From Russula earlei (lineage: Eukaryota; Basidiomycota; Agaricomycetes; Russulales; Russulaceae): a stretch of 38,328 nt of DNA. Positions within the stretch are counted from its first letter, which is position 1. Each line of letters opens with the position of its first letter. Location: positions 1-38,328 of the forward strand of contig JAGFNK010000497.1 of the NCBI GenBank assembly GCA_025769875.1, read 5' to 3'. The notes beneath the pieces are model-generated. The model saw only the letters and a program-made list of their open reading frames with translations. It did no database searches and was not told the DNA's origin. Below, piece after piece: positions 20,389-30,439 of the stretch. A program made the position numbers and the translations under genes.

Positions 20389-21941
20389 TGTTACGGCGTT
20401 GCAGCTGTAAGAGCATTAGCTCAGGATTCAGAGGGGGCCAAGTCTCTGTGACTTGGTTCAAGGGTTCAGTGGGACCAGCTCAAGGAGACCGGTTCGAGGT
20501 TTAGCGTCTCAAGACTAAGTCAAGGATGACCTAATCCACAGACAGAATTGATCTCCTGGTTTCGCAGAAGAGGAGGACGATGAGGGAGAAGCAGAGGGGG
20601 AATGTCAAGACTCACTGTTGAATTATCCAGTTCAAGAGTGAGGAATAAGCTTGAAGACAAGTCGATAGATGTCTAAGACAGCGTGGGCAAGAAGCAGGGT
20701 CCAAAGCAGTAACAAATACCAAAGGGGTATAGTTACTGGTAGAGTCGAGCAGGTACACAGGGAAGAGGCCAGAGTGGTCACAAGGGGACAGTCCTTAAGG
20801 AGTATCCCAGGGATAGAGAGTGCCATAAACAAATGGACAGTCTGAGGACTGTCCGTTACTTTATTGAGTGCTTATATACTACAAGAGAACTGCTAAATAG
20901 GGAACAAGTTGTAACCTTGTTATCAAGCACAATAAGGGATGAGTAAGAAGTCAGAGTGCACTTACTGAGCATGCTCAGTCATGCTCAGTAAGCTGCTGAG
21001 TAAGAAGGCTTCTTCTGATGAGTAAGAGCCTTCACTGTCCACGTGTTTACTGCCTTAGTACACATGCAAGCACCTGATTCATTTCCTGTTAGTTAGTTTA
21101 GGGCCGGTCATTTGAGGACTTGTAGTCTGGTTCAGGGAATAGTGTTATCCTATAAGGCCCCTTATATAGTTCTATTAGGGTCCTTAGAGTCGACCCTAAT
21201 GTTTCTATTAAGGTCCCTAGTATTGCCTTATAGTTCATTCTATAGTTATTAGAGTTAGTCTAATAACGTGTTGCAGGGTCTTTGATACTGTGTTAGTGCC
21301 TATTGTAGAGCACCTATAGTCGTCCTAAAGGGTCCCTAGGAAGGTCCTAGTACTGTCTTTTATTGCTAAAAGGGTTGCCCTTAAGTGGGGCTTGCTGTAT
21401 GTTGATTGTGCCGAGAATTGCTTGTGTGACAATGCGCACACGATATTGTGGACACCTCTACTCACCCCTTTTGCTTGTGTGAACAGGGTGACACCATAGA
21501 GGCTGGGTTTCCTCTCATAAGGAAGGGTCCTTCAAGGGCCCTCTCCAGAGAATGGTTCATGACAGGGAACACGAAGGTTCCTTGTGATGAGCTCAAGTCA
21601 GGCAGAGTATGAGCCAGCACAACACAGGTTGTGATTGAGAGACAGTACAGGGTAAAGGGATGCGACAGGAAATGGGACAAAGCTAAGCTTGGGGCATTCC
21701 CCAGCTTCTACAGGTGCTTAAATACTGTATGTAGCAAGGCTGTACAGTACTATATGCAGAACAAAAGATAAAGGTGAACCAATAACAGAGAGGGACTCGA
21801 ACAATAGGTGAAACACAACAGGTAAAACAATAAGGGACCATCAACATCAAGGGATGAAACGGTAACCAAGGGGATGAGGGTGACAGAGAAGAAAATTAAC
21901 AAATGGTTAGAGATGAACCAATAAGGGGGTAATTCATGACA
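20389..21941 (-). repeat. LTR C copy C1 in G2, with nested LTR B3; target duplication GATTC
   Basis: It starts TGTTACGGCGTTG and ends AATTCATGACA on +. GATTC lies at 20384-20388 and 21942-21946. Without B3 it is about 586 bp, close to C2. It splits the G2 integrase between the zinc-binding part and the catalytic core. Confidence 0.92.
20603..21564 (-). repeat. LTR B copy B3, complete solo LTR with target duplication GGGAA
   Basis: It is 962 bp. On the minus strand it reads TGTCATGAACCATT...GAGTCTTGACA. GGGAA lies at 20598-20602 and 21565-21569. This is the only full LTR B in the window and serves as the reference for B1 and B2. It carries the 13-bp palindrome (20961-20992), a TATA box near 20870-20880 and TGGACAGTCT at 20834-20843. 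Confidence 0.93.
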
Positions 21942-24500
21942 GATTCTTTGAACTTTGGCATTCTGCACAACCATCCACATAGGTTTTTACAAAAGTCAGC
22001 ATTCCTGGCCACCAGTAGTTGTGGCTTATTAGTTTGTATGTCTTCCATTGGCCTGGGTGGCCCATGGCTAGGGAATTGTGGTGTGTTTTGAGGATTGTTT
22101 GTTGCAATGATTCTGACTTTGGGACATATATCTTTCCTTTAAAGAGGATTAGTTCATCTTCTAGGTTCCAATCTTGAAGGCCTTTCATTAGTCATCATGG
22201 GCCATTCTTCAGGATGGTTTCCAACGCTGTCTTGACCTCTGGGTCGTACTCCTTGCTGGAGCGTAACTGTTTTCTGAGTTCGAAGTCCCCAATGGGTTTG
22301 GTGGAAGATGATTGAGTTGCTCTGATTTTGAAAATTTGTTGGTCCAGCAGGACCCTTGCATCATTTTCATGCATCCCCTCTTTATAGTCTGGCCGCCTGG
22401 ACAGACTGTCTGCTTTGTTTTGGGTTCCGGGGTGATGTATGATGTGGAAGTTGAATGCACTGAGTAGTAAAGCCCATCGGGCTTGGTGATGGGTGAGCTT
22501 CTGTTTCATCATGAAGTGAGGTTGTTGTGGTCTGTCCACAACTCTACTGGGTGTTTAGCTCCCTCTAAGTAATGTTGGAAGTGCCAAAGGGAGGAAACTA
22601 TGGCTAGAAGTTCTTTGTCATAGATCATATAGTTCCTCTGAGCTGGGTCCAATGATTTGGAGAAGTACACGACTGGGTGGTACTGGTTTAGTTCATCTGG
22701 TTGTTCCAAAATGGAGCCAACTGCAAAGTCGCTTCATCACAGATCAAGTGAAATGGTCAGGAGTGGTCTGGTAGTGCTAAGATGGGTGCTTTTGTGAATG
22801 CCTCAATGAGGATGCAGAAGGCCTTTTCCTCCTCAGGTCCCCAATAAAATGGGTGATCCTTCTTGGTTAGATTGAACAATGGTCGGGCCAGATGGGAATA
22901 TTGGTGTATGAATCATCTATAGAAGTTACAAAAGCCTAGGAAGGCTTGAACTTCAGTGATATTGCTAGGAGTTGGCCACTGTGTTATGCCTACTAGTTTG
23001 TCTGTACCCATTGATATGCACCCTTGGGATATATGCATGCCTAGGTAGCTGATGGATGTTTGATGGAAAGCACACTTTTCTGGTTTAAGGTATAAGTCAT
23101 GTTCTTGTAGGATTTTGAGGACTTTATGTGTCCATCAGTCTAGGTCCTGAACAATGTTTGCCAGGATCAGTATGTCATCTAGATATACCACAACATGCCC
23201 AGTTGTGATTAATGGTGCTAAGATGTTGTTCATGAATCATTGAAATGTGGCCAGTGCATTGTATAGACTGAAGGTCATAATAAGTGGTTTGAAGAGTCCT
23301 AAGGGTGTCTTGAAGGCTGCTAGGTGTTCATCACCTTGTCAAAGTTGGATGTTGTTATATCCCCATTGTACATCAAACTTTGTGAAATACTGTGCCCCCT
23401 GTAGTTTGTCAATCAGGTCTGGGATCAATGGTAGGGGGTAGGCATCTTTGATAGTGGTGGCGTTAAGTCCTTGATAGTCCTGTACTGGGTGTAGGGCACC
23501 GCCTTTCTTTTCCACAAAGAAGAATGGGCTAGCTATTGGTGCTTTAGAGGGGCAAATAGTCCCTCTCTTGAGGTGTTCATCTAGATATTCTTTCAATGCT
23601 ACTAACTCCTTCAGAGTGAGCCTATAGATGCCACAGTCCTTACGCAGGGCTCCTGGTTTGAGGTTAATGGCATGATCCCATGGTGCATGAGCAGGGAGGT
23701 GTTGGGAGGCCTGTACATCAAATACACTTTGCCAGATCTTAAATTCAGTTGGGATTAGTTCTGCAAGGGATTGTGTCAGTTGGTTATCTGTTGCCAACCT
23801 GGTAGATGTCATACTCTTTGCTTGGATGCATAATGGATGGGGCTGGAAAGCACTATGAATCTGTTGGTCAACAAGGGGTTCTTCTTTATCCATAGTGTCA
23901 TAAAATATCAAAGTTGCTACTTGTTTGAATGACGGTTCTTCGTCTTCTGGGAAAGTGAGGGCTTTTATTGACCCTCTGCGTGTACTGTGAGTTGATGGGA
24001 CCATAATGGAGGGTTGTGTCATTACACATGTTGCTGGGCAGTTTTGTAAAGTGATAGTGTCATTGGTCCAATTGATGTCTGGGTTGTGGTGTCTTAACCA
24101 GTCCATGCCCAGGATAATGTTGGGGTCTCCTATGTTGGTAACAAGGAACTCTGCTTGCTCATCATGTGTGCCTCCTATTGCTTTGATTTGAAGTTGTTGG
24201 ATGGTGCTATATCTGATTAAGCCATTAGTGTTTGTGGTGCCATCCACATTTTGTGCTGGTAGGGGCTTTTGCAAACTATGAAGGTGGAAGTTATGTTGGT
24301 TCACAAATTGTTCATGGATTATCATTCCTTCTGCCCCACTGTCTATGAGGACACTTGCACCGATTTCCTTGCCACTGATTTTCCCCACAAGTGTTACTTT
24401 CAAGGCTATAGAAGGGGATCTTATATTCTTTGTAAATACTTTAGGGTAATTGATTTGATGGGTATAGTAGCAATCTGTACTGTATTCCTTAGCGGTGCAC
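21942..24500 (-). pseudogene. G2 pol: protease, reverse transcriptase, RNase H, integrase zinc domain
   Basis: Leftwards, protease shows LIDSGAEGMIIHE near 24340. The RT runs from about 23700 with PSKAPIASPFFFVEKKGG, FTKFDVQWGYNNIQL and a YLDD box near 23170-23185. RNase H (22740-22450) shows the ICDEA and DHNNL blocks. The integrase zinc domain (22090-21950) shows H-H and CAECQS. The protease-to-RT part is open from 24403 to 23339. TGA codons (TCA on +) at 23339, 23237, 22913 and the pair 22195/22192 fall where G1 has Arg. Others are at 23135 and 22757. R-to-H changes (THHQ for TRRQ) also fit CpG loss. A frameshift lies near 22730. Confidence 0.9.
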
Positions 24501-24512
24501 TAAGGGGTTCTA

Positions 24513-26279
24513 CTAAAAATCCATAGGAGCAGAGTGTGGACATGGGATGCTAGCAGCAAGGCTTTCCTGCCAAGTTACAAGGGATGCAATGGGAACTGGG
24601 TCAGTTTCCTTCTGTTCAGGTTGTTCTTCCTGAATGGTGGCTAAGCGGACTGCCGTCTGCAAGGACTGTCCAGGGCAGTGAGTATGGTTGGCAGCTTTCT
24701 TGGACCTGCAGTCTTTGGCCATATGGTTGGGTTTGCCACAGTAATAGCACAGTTTCAGTTCTGTGCAGTGTTGTTTCTCAGCCTTGGTGAGAGTATTATG
24801 TGGAACATTGGTGTTCCAACCCTGTTCTCTGGGTTCTCCCTGGTAGAGATTGATTTCTACTGGGGTGTCTGGGTCATTTGTGTTTAAACCCCTTGTTTGT
24901 ACAGGTGGTCTTCCTGTATGGAATGATGGTGATGCCCACATGTGATTGACTTGATTGAATGCATGTGCTTTTTCTACTAATGTTGCCAGGGTAGTTGGAG
25001 CTGGGGTGATGCCAAGTATCTTGGTGTGGATGCCTTGATTCAGGTTTCATTGGAAGGCAAACATTTTAGTGTTCTTGTCTGCTTGGGATTGGGAAGCATG
25101 GTGGGTCCATTTTTGGTACCATTCATTGAAAGGTGTATTCCCCTGTCAAAGGGAGTGCATCATGGCATTCAACTCTAGTTGAGCATCTGCTGGGATGAAA
25201 TGATCAGCAAATGCTGTCTTGAAGGCTTGCCATGTGCCATAGTTGATTGGTTGTTGGGCCTGTGCCTTTGTTGTTAGTTCTCAGGCCCAAGTCCCAGCGG
25301 GGGTGCCGATCTTAAAGTGTGTAAGGGCGGCGGCAACTCTCTTTCCCTGGTCTGGGAAGGAGTCCGCATTGATGTAGTAGTAATTGTCTAACGCAGCCCA
25401 AAATGTTTCTGCATTTTCCCCTTTTCCATCAAAGGGTTCTGGGGCTGATCCAATGATATGAGTCTGTTGTGCTTAGGCTGGTGCTGGTGCCGCCATTGGA
25501 GTGGGTTGTACAGGGGGTGGCGGTGGAGCTGGAGCTGGTGGTACAAGAGGTGCCAGTGGCGCTGCTTGTGCAGGTACTACTGGTGGTGGTGCTGGTGGTG
25601 TCAGTGCTGCTAGAGTCATGACCAGAAGTGTAGGGGTTTGTGTTGCTCTTCATGTAGAAGATGGAGACAGTGGCGGAGGTGCTGCTACTGTTCATTGCCC
25701 TACTGTTAGGGGGGTTGGAAGATGGCTAGGTTCTGGGGAGTCAAATCCTCCTGGCACTCTAGATGGGCCTGGTGTTGGTGTATTTCCTCTCGCAGGTGTG
25801 AGAGCTCTAGTAACCTGTGATAGGACCCTTGATGCAGTTTCTACTGTGGCTTCAAGGGTGCGGGTAACTTCTGCTTGTTCTGATTCTTCCTGGGCAGTCA
25901 AGAAATCTACTGGTTTGTGGTTTCGGTATGCTAAATTTTCAAGGTTTCTACTCCAGTGAACAGGGTGTCCTTTAAAGGTTGCTGTTCCTGTGAGGAGTTC
26001 AAAGTTAGTGAGAAACGTGAGTTCTGGTATGAGAAGACAGAAATTGTCTGGAGTAAGCACTATGTCTTCTTTGTCAACGTCCTCTCTTGCTTCTAGGGTC
26101 CAGGGATTGAGGAGGGAGCTGTACTGGAAGACAGTTTGGTCATGGCAGTACCCAAGGTAGTATTTTCCGCCAACACTGTATTCCACATTGCAGAAGAGAA
26201 CTGGGATTTGTGGTCTTTCACTGTTATTGAGGGGTCTCCACTTGGTTTCTTGTTCTCCCTCACTAGACTCTTGGTTCAT
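24513..26279 (-). pseudogene. G2 gag (capsid and zinc-knuckle nucleocapsid)
   Basis: It starts at an ATG (26279) in the same place relative to the accessory ORF as G1 gag, and ends with SAPMDF-stop, as G1 gag does. The N-terminal part (25692-26279) aligns with G1, for example PVHWSRN and KPVDF against PVKWSRS and EVDF. A Pro/Ala/Thr-rich linker follows. The Ty3-type capsid (25450-25000) shows ALTHFKIGTPAG, AFADHFIPA and FNEWYQKWTHHAS. A C-Y-Y-C-x4-H-x4-C zinc knuckle that binds RNA lies near 24740. TGA at 25281 replaces the Arg of WAREQ in G1. Further TGA codons are at 25146 and 25047. Confidence 0.88.
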
Positions 26280-26287
26280 GGCTACTT

Positions 26288-26446
26288 CTATCCGTACCAG
26301 TCCTTATGCCATGGGCAATAAGGGTCTTTGCAGAAGTAGGGGTGTTCTAAGGAGTGGCGATGTTCTTCTGGTGTGCAATAATAGATGCATCCAATAAAGC
26401 ATATAGGTTTGTAAAGGTTCTCCCCCTTTACAACCTCTGCGTACAT
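26288..26446 (-). CDS. Small ORF with a Cys/His module in the G2 leader (module 2)
   Basis: ATG at 26446 to TAG at 26288 encodes 52 residues beginning MYAEVVKGENLYKP and containing YFCKDPYCPWHKDW near the end. The C-x4-C-x2-H spacing could bind a metal, but no family is recognised. It ends 9 bases before the gag ATG. A diverged copy lies directly upstream (26465-26660), so the unit was duplicated in tandem. G1 has no equivalent, since only 6 bases separate its accessory stop from its gag. It could be a real leader peptide or a chance frame in a duplicated leader. Confidence 0.4.
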   Translation of the reverse strand: MYAEVVKGENLYKPICFIGCIYYCTPEEHRHSLEHPYFCKDPYCPWHKDWYG

Positions 26447-26464
26447 TGCTGGTCAAATGGTGGG

Positions 26465-26660
26465 CTATTCATCCCAAGACTTGTGCCAGACATGAGTGTA
26501 GTGCCAATCCTTATGCCAGTAGCAGTAAGGATCTTTGCAATAGAATGATAGTTTAAAAAGGTGTTGATCCCTTTTTGTGAGATGAAAGATTTGCTTCCTG
26601 TGGTCATGTGGTTTGTAAAGGCCTTTGCCTCTTACTACTTCTGCATAGGTGGCTACTGGG
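26465..26660 (-). repeat. First copy of the tandem Cys/His module (module 1) in the G2 leader
   Basis: It reads TYAEVVRGKGLYKP and then FYCKDPYCYWHKDW in an open frame ending at 26465. It parallels module 2 about 200 bases further along the minus strand. Its first codon is ACC where module 2 has ATG, so it lacks that start. Similarity is visible in DNA (GGTTTGTAAAGG on + in both) and in the encoded motif. Confidence 0.6.
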
Positions 26661-26663
26661 ACC

Positions 26664-26781
26664 TTATAAGGGTACGACGGTCCAGTGGGTTGTGTCCCAT
26701 GGGTATGTGACAGCGTATGCTGGTAGTAGTGTGGGTACGCCCCTTTGTCAGATTTGAAGGTTTTAGGTAATGCGGAAGTAT
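26664..26781 (-). pseudogene. G2 accessory ORF, C-terminal end
   Basis: After the LTR E junction the frame continues Y-F-R-I-T, then LLPAYAVTYPWDTTHWTVVPL and a TAA at 26664. The end of the G1 accessory ORF (KPAYTIAYPWNNGHWTINVV, TAA at 32010) matches in sequence and in stop position. This defines the true 3' end of the accessory gene in the lineage. Confidence 0.75.
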
Positions 26782-27917
26782 TGTAAGGTGGGTGAGTCCA
26801 CTGACCTGATAACTCACATGATGCATACCAGCACCTTGCACCTCCCGCGCCTCTCATCCTCTCTGTCTCTCTCTCTCATCTTTCATCCCTCCTCCCACTC
26901 CTTCCAACTATCGTCACTCCTTTCCCCTCTTTCTCCCTCAATCTCACGCTCCTCTCTCGACGTCATCCCCTCACGTCACCCACACTACCTCAGAACAGCA
27001 ACAATGGCTCAGTTTGATCGCCTCTGACATCACTTGCCTCACCACACAACGCCTCCCCCATCGGTCTTGAAGTCGGAGCTCAGCTCCTCCAAGCACCGAC
27101 TGATGGCACGACATCATCACCGCTCGCCCGCATCTTGCCCTCCTTTGTTCCCATTCCATCCCCTCTGCCACTAGCTCCTCCACCTGCATCACTTCCCCCT
27201 TTCCTCGTCATTATGATCTCGCCCCTTGTCGAACCCCTTTCATCAGGTTCTTGCTCCTCTGCAAAAGGCTTGAATCCTTCTCCTCACCCCCACCTCACGT
27301 CTATGCACGGACCACTATGACACATCAACCTTTGTCATCATCACTCTACCCAAGGGCGCACTGCCCATAGCATCTTGCCCCTTTGCCATCGCCATCGCCA
27401 CCCCGCCCCGCACTCATGGACTCACAGTCAGAGGGATAGGACATTGGTACTCTCTTGACTGGTTTACTATACTGCTATGAATTCCTGCCCCGTCTCATTT
27501 ACTTACACTCCAATTCCATTCAACACTTACCTCGTTTCCCTTAGCGTAGATTGTTGTACGCGTTCCAGCCCTTGTTCCATACATCATAACTCGCCTAACT
27601 TTTGTCTTGTCTCACGTCCTGTGTCTCTTGCTCCCTTGATTACCTGATTTCTCCTACTAGTATTTAAGGACTGTTAGCTACAGTCTCGAATAGTAGTTTT
27701 TGGCAGTCCTCTGTTCCCTTCTTCACCTCTTTGTGTGCCAGAAAAAGAACCAAACTCTTCGCCCTATAACCTCTCCTCTATTTCTTGACTGCCCTTCACG
27801 TGCGGTGCTTCCTACACTCACACCGGGGGACGGCTCTACTCTTGGTCGCACTCAGCCCCCTTCCTGCCCTCGGATCAGGTCATAAGAACCTCGTGCGCCC
27901 TGTGGTGGCTCGCTTCA
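26782..27917 (+). repeat. LTR-like insert E (1136 bp) with direct repeat GTAT(T)
   Basis: It starts TGTAAGGTGGGTG and ends GGCTCGCTTCA. GTATT flanks it at 26778-26782 and 27918-27922 (one base shared with the element, so the duplication is 4 or 5 bp). The G2 accessory frame joins across it. A TATTTAAG box near 27660 suggests + orientation. It is C-rich and keeps CpGs, so it is younger than G2. No coding domain is visible. It is probably a solo LTR of a further family. Confidence 0.7.
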
Positions 27918-27921
27918 GTAT

Positions 27922-28635
27922 TCTTCGGTGACACCAGAATATGTTATGGCTATGCGGCCTTTCCAGAGGAAGCCTTCAAAGTCTAAGGGGTGTGGAGCAA
28001 ATTGGCTGATCTCTTCTATGGGGTGATCTATGCGAACAAAGGCTTGCATTCACGCATGCCACAACTCTTTGCAATGATTCTTGAAGTCTAATAATTCCTG
28101 ACGCATTCTATGAGGTAGTACTGATCCTAAGTAAGCTAACTTGGGAAAGTAGCACCATAAGCCAACTACGGAACCTGGGGGTGACTGGCTACTACTCAAG
28201 TTTTCTACCAGAGGAGTAGCAAAGGGGTTAAATGATGGTCAGTGAATGGGAGTGGAACTGGAATAACTGGGGGGGTAAGAGGTAGTGGGTGCTCTACTTG
28301 GGAACTTGAAACTGCAGAAGCAGAGAGGTGGCCTCTTCATCTGTGAGAGGGCACCAGAGTGGTTGGTGCAGGAGATGTCTGTCTCCAGGGGTCCACAGGT
28401 TTATACCTGGTGGCATGGGGGGAGTGTCAGGTCAAAAGCCGCAGTTGTACACCTCGCTGAGACAGAGGCAGATGGCTGGATGAGTGGGAGTGGGAGACCA
28501 ATGGGTGCAAAGGCTACTTGCCGGGGTTCGCCTCACTACGGGGGTGAGGGCTCGACTGATGGTGGAAAGTTCTTCCAGGACAGGGGGGCCAGAGTAAACT
28601 GCTGGTGGCGGGGAATATAGTCCCATGGGGTCTAC
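27922..28635 (-). pseudogene. G2 accessory ORF, middle part
   Basis: The minus strand from 28635 shows DTPPMPPGINLWTPGD, then NPFATPLVEN, RQELLDFKNHCKELWHA, HPIEEISQF, DFEGFLWKG and VTEEY. These align block by block with G1 at 31340-31900 (DTPPTPDGITLWTPGD, QPFASPLVES, RRELIEFKSYC, HPIKEISDF, EFEGYLWKT, ITEEY). A TGA (TCA at 28050-28052 on +) stands where G1 has the Arg of WHQRL. G1 inserted at 28636 and separates this part from the upstream remainder, which is outside the window. Function unknown. Confidence 0.75.
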
Positions 28636-29466
28636 TGTTACGAACCAAGGCCAGGCCCTGACCAGTAGATGGTCCCATTTTCACTCAAGAGAGACCTCTC
28701 TCATTTTGCATTACCAACTCCCTTCCGTTTTCTGGGCTATCCCCCTGCAGTGCAAGATATCGCTATTGCAAAGGCACTATAACACGACCAGGCACCCGTT
28801 TCCTAATCGGGTAATCATCGCGTGGCAGCCACATGGCCACCCAGCCACCAAGGACCCGAAACAGCAGGCACAAACTCTTAGAAACTGTTGCATAAATCAT
28901 CTGACGTCATCCAGGCTCCAATGACATCATAGCTGACTGAGCGAACTCCACAGTGACCTCATAGGCTCACTAAGCGCTCCACAGTGACATCATAATGATG
29001 TCATCGCTCCACAATGATCAGTAATGCGCTCAGTAAGCCTGAAACTTGACACAAGCAAGTTTATGCCTCTGCAGTCCTATTGGATGGTACCAAAGAGTCT
29101 AGAATAGTCCCAGGTCTTTGTAATCGACCCTGTACACTGTATATAAGCCCCAATGAAGCATGGCAGTCGTCAGACTGTCCATTTGTGATACTCTCATCTT
29201 CCTGGGTACTCCCCCGCGACCGCTCAGTTTAAAGACTCCCCTCGCTTCCAAGGTACTCTTCTACAACCGCCTTGTTTAAAGCCCCTCGCTGCACTGGCTT
29301 CTAACCTTCGCCTCTGCCTCCAGTTACACGTACCAGTCCCCATCTGGTACATCTTAGTCATTTGGCTCGTCCTCTTGTTCAACGCCGCCTATGCCACGTA
29401 CCATCTGTTCCGACCCTTGCCCACCTGCTCCTGAGTCCACACGGATCAGCAGTACGTGTCTTGACA
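28636..29466 (+). repeat. G1 5' LTR (family A)
   Basis: It runs TGTTACGAACCAAGG...CACGGATCAGCAGTACGTGTCTTGACA. It differs from the 3' LTR by roughly a dozen events, about half of them single-base indels. It contains the bZIP-like repeat block, TATATAAG at 29140-29147 and AGACTGTCCA at 29172-29181. Confidence 0.95.
29140..29181 (+). promoter_or_regulatory. LTR A core promoter and predicted transcript start
   Basis: TATATAAG at 29140-29147 is followed 32 bases from its first T by AGACTGTCCATTTGT (29172-29186). A start 30-32 bases from a TATA box is normal, so AGACTGTCCA is the likely 5' end of the retrotransposon RNA. The start site itself is inferred. Confidence 0.65.
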
Positions 29467-29468
29467 TC

Positions 29469-29478
29469 TGGACAGTCT
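29469..29478 (+). other. G1 primer-binding site, complementary to its own RNA 5' end
   Basis: TGGACAGTCT begins 2 bases after the 5' LTR, where the minus-strand primer must pair. Its exact reverse complement, AGACTGTCCA, is at the predicted transcript start inside the LTR (29172-29181). This is the arrangement of self-primed elements such as Tf1 of fission yeast, where the first 11 bases of the RNA fold back as primer. Pairing here is 10 bases. A tRNA could be an alternative primer only through the same 10 bases. Confidence 0.75.
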
Positions 29479-29699
29479 CTCATCATCCCTGTATTGACCA
29501 GCCAACGCTCAAGTGTCCACTCCTAACTCCCCCACTTTGGTTAACACCTCCTTGCACCTCCCTTCTCCTCTGCAACCTACTCCACGCACCGCCCTTTGCA
29601 TCCTCACTGAAGACAGTCGACCCGGTCGACACATCCTCGCCCCTCAGCATCTTGTACTCCCCAACAGCCCCACCATCGTCTCCCACCATCGCCCAGCCT

Positions 29700-30439
29700 A
29701 TTCCAGGTGACATTTGTCCCTGTCGGCACTCCCCCTCCTGCGCAGAACGAGCAGCAGCAAGCGGACCGACCTCCCTTGCCTGAAGGCTTCCTTGACCGTC
29801 CCCCTTGCACAGCATTTCGCTTCCATCCGCACCAGTACTTCGTCCTCCCTACCACCAATCGTCACCAGGAACAGTGGCGTCCCCTCCACTGACTTGAATC
29901 ATCAAGACTACCTTGGACGCATCCCTACCTCAGACCAACTTGCTCGTCGCGCGTTCACAGACACCTTCACCACAGCCTTTCGTGCACGCATCGTCCACAC
30001 TTTTGCGGTCGAACCCTCCAACGCTGCCCTTGCCACCCAGTACAATCTCACCCCCTTTGGCATCTGCTCCAACGTCGGGATATACGCCCCGGACGCTGAC
30101 TTCCCCCTTGGACGCATCGCATACATTTTTAATACCTCGTTATTTAGGAAACTACTTACCTTGCCTGCTATCTACCGCCCTGCTTACGAGGGCTCGTTTT
30201 GCTTATCTATCGTACACGACTTCTTGGACGGACGTCTCGCTTTCGCATACGGCTACTTACACTTCAAGGAGAACAGTAACCGCGTGTCCCTACGTCACTA
30301 TTCGACTTATACAGTCGACACCATCCGCTTTAACCCCCAGCTACTTCGCTTTTGCTTTACGCCTCGTATTCCCCCTAATCCTCTCGAAATAATTGAGAGG
30401 TACCAGCTCGAAACCATAGATCTTGCACACGGTTCTTAA
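29700..30439 (+). pseudogene. G1 accessory ORF a, unknown function, one frameshift
   Basis: One frame (about 29707-29890) reads TFVPVGTPPPAQNEQQQ and FRFHPHQYFVLPTTN. It then stops, while the next frame continues with LNHQDYLGRIPTSDQLARRA to TAA at 30437-30439. A single extra base near 29892 explains the shift. The C-terminal 180 or so residues are rich in aromatic residues and look like a folded domain (NVGIYAPDADFPLGRIAYIF, FLDGRLAFAYGYLHFKEN). I do not recognise a family. Its position between LTR and gag, in sense orientation, is unusual for Gypsy elements. The start codon is not resolved. G2 cannot be compared here because its equivalent is outside the window. Confidence 0.5.

Larger units (their letters stand above)
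19800..28635 (-). mobile_element. G2: old Ty3/Gypsy element of the G1 lineage (minus), multiply interrupted
   Basis: Right to left it holds an accessory ORF, a leader with two Cys/His modules, gag, protease, RT, RNase H and integrase, each alignable by eye to G1. Interruptions are LTR E (26782-27917), LTR C1 (20389-21941, itself holding B3) and the whole of G1, which entered at 28635/28636. The 5' end therefore lies to the right of the window. CpGs are depleted and arginine codons are often TGA, unlike G1. Confidence 0.88.
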
